7,419 bases of DNA from Desulfobacteraceae bacterium (GTDB lineage Bacteria > Desulfobacterota > Desulfobacteria > Desulfobacterales > Desulfosalsimonadaceae): NCBI GenBank assembly GCA_011389605.1, contig JAABTZ010000152.1, positions 1 to 7,419 on the forward strand, written 5' to 3'. Positions 6,526-7,419 of the stretch are shown piece after piece; the stretch's first letter is position 1, and every line of letters starts with the position of its first letter. The notes beneath the pieces are model-generated. The model worked only from the letters and a program-made list of their open reading frames with translations, did not search any database and was not told where the DNA came from. The position numbers were made by a program, and so were the translations under genes.

Positions 6526-7311
6526 TTAAAGAAGTGACCCGGTCAGGGTGGTCCCGCCGTCCACCGGTATTATCTGGCCTGTTATAAAGGCACCGGCCCG
6601 GCTGGCAAGCATAATGGCCACCCCGGCAATGTCTTCGGCAGCGCCCCAGCGATGCAGGGGGATCTGAGCGCATTCCGCCTCATACTGCTGCTTGCTGACG
6701 TATTCGGTCATTTTTGAAAAAAAGCGGCCGGGTGCAATGGCGTTGACCCGGATGTGGCTGTCAGCAAGATCTTTGGCAAGATTCCTGGTCAACTGGTGGA
6801 CCGCGGCCTTGCTGGGGCCGTAGCTGTAGCTGGAAAGACTTTCACCCACAATACCTGCAACAGAGCCGATGTTAATTACACAGGCAGTGCTTTCAGGCGA
6901 TTTGCCCTTTTTTAAAAGGGGAAGCATGGCCTGGGTCAGAAAAAAGGGTGCCTTGACATTAAGATCCATGACCTTGTTCCACCCCCGCTCGGGAAATTCC
7001 CCCAGGGCTGCGCCCCATCCTGCACCTGCATTGTTTACGAGCACATCCACACAGTCTTCTTTTCCTGCCAGTTCGTCTGTCAGCTTTTCGATTTCCGGCA
7101 AAGAGCTTATATCTCCGGGCAAGGCAATGCACTGCCCGTATTGCGAAAGTTCTTCTGCGGCCTTAAAACAGGCTTCCGCCTTTCGTGCAGTGATGTAAAC
7201 ACGTGCTGCCCCGGATTCCAGAAATCCCTGGGCCATGTAATGACCTAACCCGCGCGAGCCGCCGGTGATGACGCACACTTTGCCCTGCATTGAAAAAATT
7301 GTTTCAATCAT
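6526..7311 (-). CDS. Short-chain dehydrogenase/reductase (SDR), RhlG-like 3-oxoacyl reductase type
   Basis: This is a cytosolic NAD(P)H-dependent oxidoreductase of 261 aa, normal size for a classical SDR. The Rossmann fold shows TGGSRGLG (16-23) and NNAG (93-96). The catalytic tetrad is complete: Asn118 (DLNVK), Ser150 (NIGSVAG), Tyr164 and Lys168 (YGPSK). Arg20 and Arg43 near the cofactor pocket favour NADP(H). From memory, GGSRGLG, NNAGAGWGAALG, INIGSVAG, YSYGPSKAA, VNAIAPGRF and PVDGG follow Pseudomonas RhlG closely, so a keto-group on an acyl or related substrate is the likely target; the actual substrate cannot be read from sequence. ATG 7311 is chosen because AAGGAG lies 5 bases upstream. 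A longer reading from TTG 7392 would translate repeat sequence. The gene stands alone here; the next gene on the same strand is the surface protein, 1.5 kb away beyond the RAYT unit. Confidence 0.95.
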   Translation of the reverse strand: MIETIFSMQGKVCVITGGSRGLGHYMAQGFLESGAARVYITARKAEACFKAAEELSQYGQCIALPGDISSLPEIEKLTDELAGKEDCVDVLVNNAGAGWGAALGEFPERGWNKVMDLNVKAPFFLTQAMLPLLKKGKSPESTACVINIGSVAGIVGESLSSYSYGPSKAAVHQLTRNLAKDLADSHIRVNAIAPGRFFSKMTEYVSKQQYEAECAQIPLHRWGAAEDIAGVAIMLASRAGAFITGQIIPVDGGTTLTGSLL

Positions 7312-7316
7312 TTTTA

Positions 7317-7322
7317 CTCCTT
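7317..7322 (-). promoter_or_regulatory. Ribosome binding site of the SDR gene
   Basis: AAGGAG on the minus strand, 5 bases before ATG 7311. This strong site decides the start against the in-frame TTG at 7392. Confidence 0.85.
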
Positions 7323-7335
7323 GCTTTTTTAATGG

Positions 7336-7355
7336 TTGATGGTCTCGTAAAAAGT
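7336..7355 (+). repeat. Dispersed short repeat, copy B (GATGG-N3-CGTAAAAAG family)
   Basis: TTGATGGTCTCGTAAAAAGT. It shares GATGG, three free bases, then CGTAAAAAG with copies A and C. It lies just upstream of the reductase ribosome binding site, so it is probably within the leader or promoter of that gene. Confidence 0.6.
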
Positions 7356-7362
7356 CGGTTTT

Positions 7363-7382
7363 CAGATGGCGCCGTAAAAAGT
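7363..7382 (+). repeat. Dispersed short repeat, copy A (GATGG-N3-CGTAAAAAG family)
   Basis: CAGATGGCGCCGTAAAAAGT, in the same orientation as copy B with a 27-base period and matching it at 15 of 20 bases. The rest of the edge (7383-7419) shows a TTCGAA palindrome but no gene I can support. Confidence 0.6.
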
Positions 7383-7419
7383 TCAAGATCAAGGCTTGCG
7401 CGATTTCGAAGAATGCAGC

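Noticed and set aside
6342..6587. Plus-strand frame of 81 codons starting at the tandem repeat
   Set aside because: It starts inside the 19-base repeat, runs through palindromes and then antisense into the end of the reductase. The product shows no family resemblance.
7312..7392. N-terminal extension of the reductase from TTG 7392
   Set aside because: It would translate the short repeats into a non-conserved 27-residue tail. ATG 7311 has a strong ribosome binding site and fits the usual SDR start.

Overview
The window suggests a Gram-negative, probably environmental bacterium with moderate base composition. The modular secreted protein, the transposase with a DnaA-like tail and the short intergenic repeats all remind me of sulfate-reducing Desulfobacterota (Desulfobacterales-type genomes). 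This assignment is an inference from gene style, not from a marker gene.

Layout, left to right. (1) Positions 1-5003, minus strand: one uninterrupted reading frame of at least 1667 codons, still open at the left edge. It encodes a secreted modular protein: signal peptide, unassigned N-terminal beta-rich domain, a mosaic of Ig-like and cadherin-like domains, six carboxypeptidase-regulatory-like repeats, a ZU5-like segment, and a C-terminal alpha/beta-hydrolase (lipase-like) domain with a complete Ser-Asp-His triad. (2) Positions 5004-5262: its leader, an AT-rich stretch, and a short tandem array. (3) Positions 5263-6341: a compact mobile unit, a REP-associated tyrosine transposase (RAYT, IS200/IS605-like Y1 family) tightly bounded by 24-bp imperfect inverted repeats. 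The right repeat overlaps the transposase stop codon. (4) Positions 6331-6525: 19-bp tandem repeats, a cluster of palindromes and one copy of a dispersed short repeat; no convincing gene. (5) Positions 6526-7311, minus strand: a complete short-chain dehydrogenase/reductase closely resembling RhlG-type ketoreductases. (6) Positions 7312-7419: its ribosome binding site and two more copies of the same short repeat.

The reductase and the giant surface protein lie on the same strand, with the RAYT unit between them on the opposite strand. A plausible history is insertion of the RAYT unit into the intergenic space upstream of the surface protein. No functional link between the reductase and the surface lipase is shown by the sequence. 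The most interesting points are the lipase domain carried on a very long adhesin-like stalk, the RAYT with DnaA-like C-terminus and its own terminal and tandem repeats, and the GATGG-N3-CGTAAAAAG repeat family bracketing the reductase.
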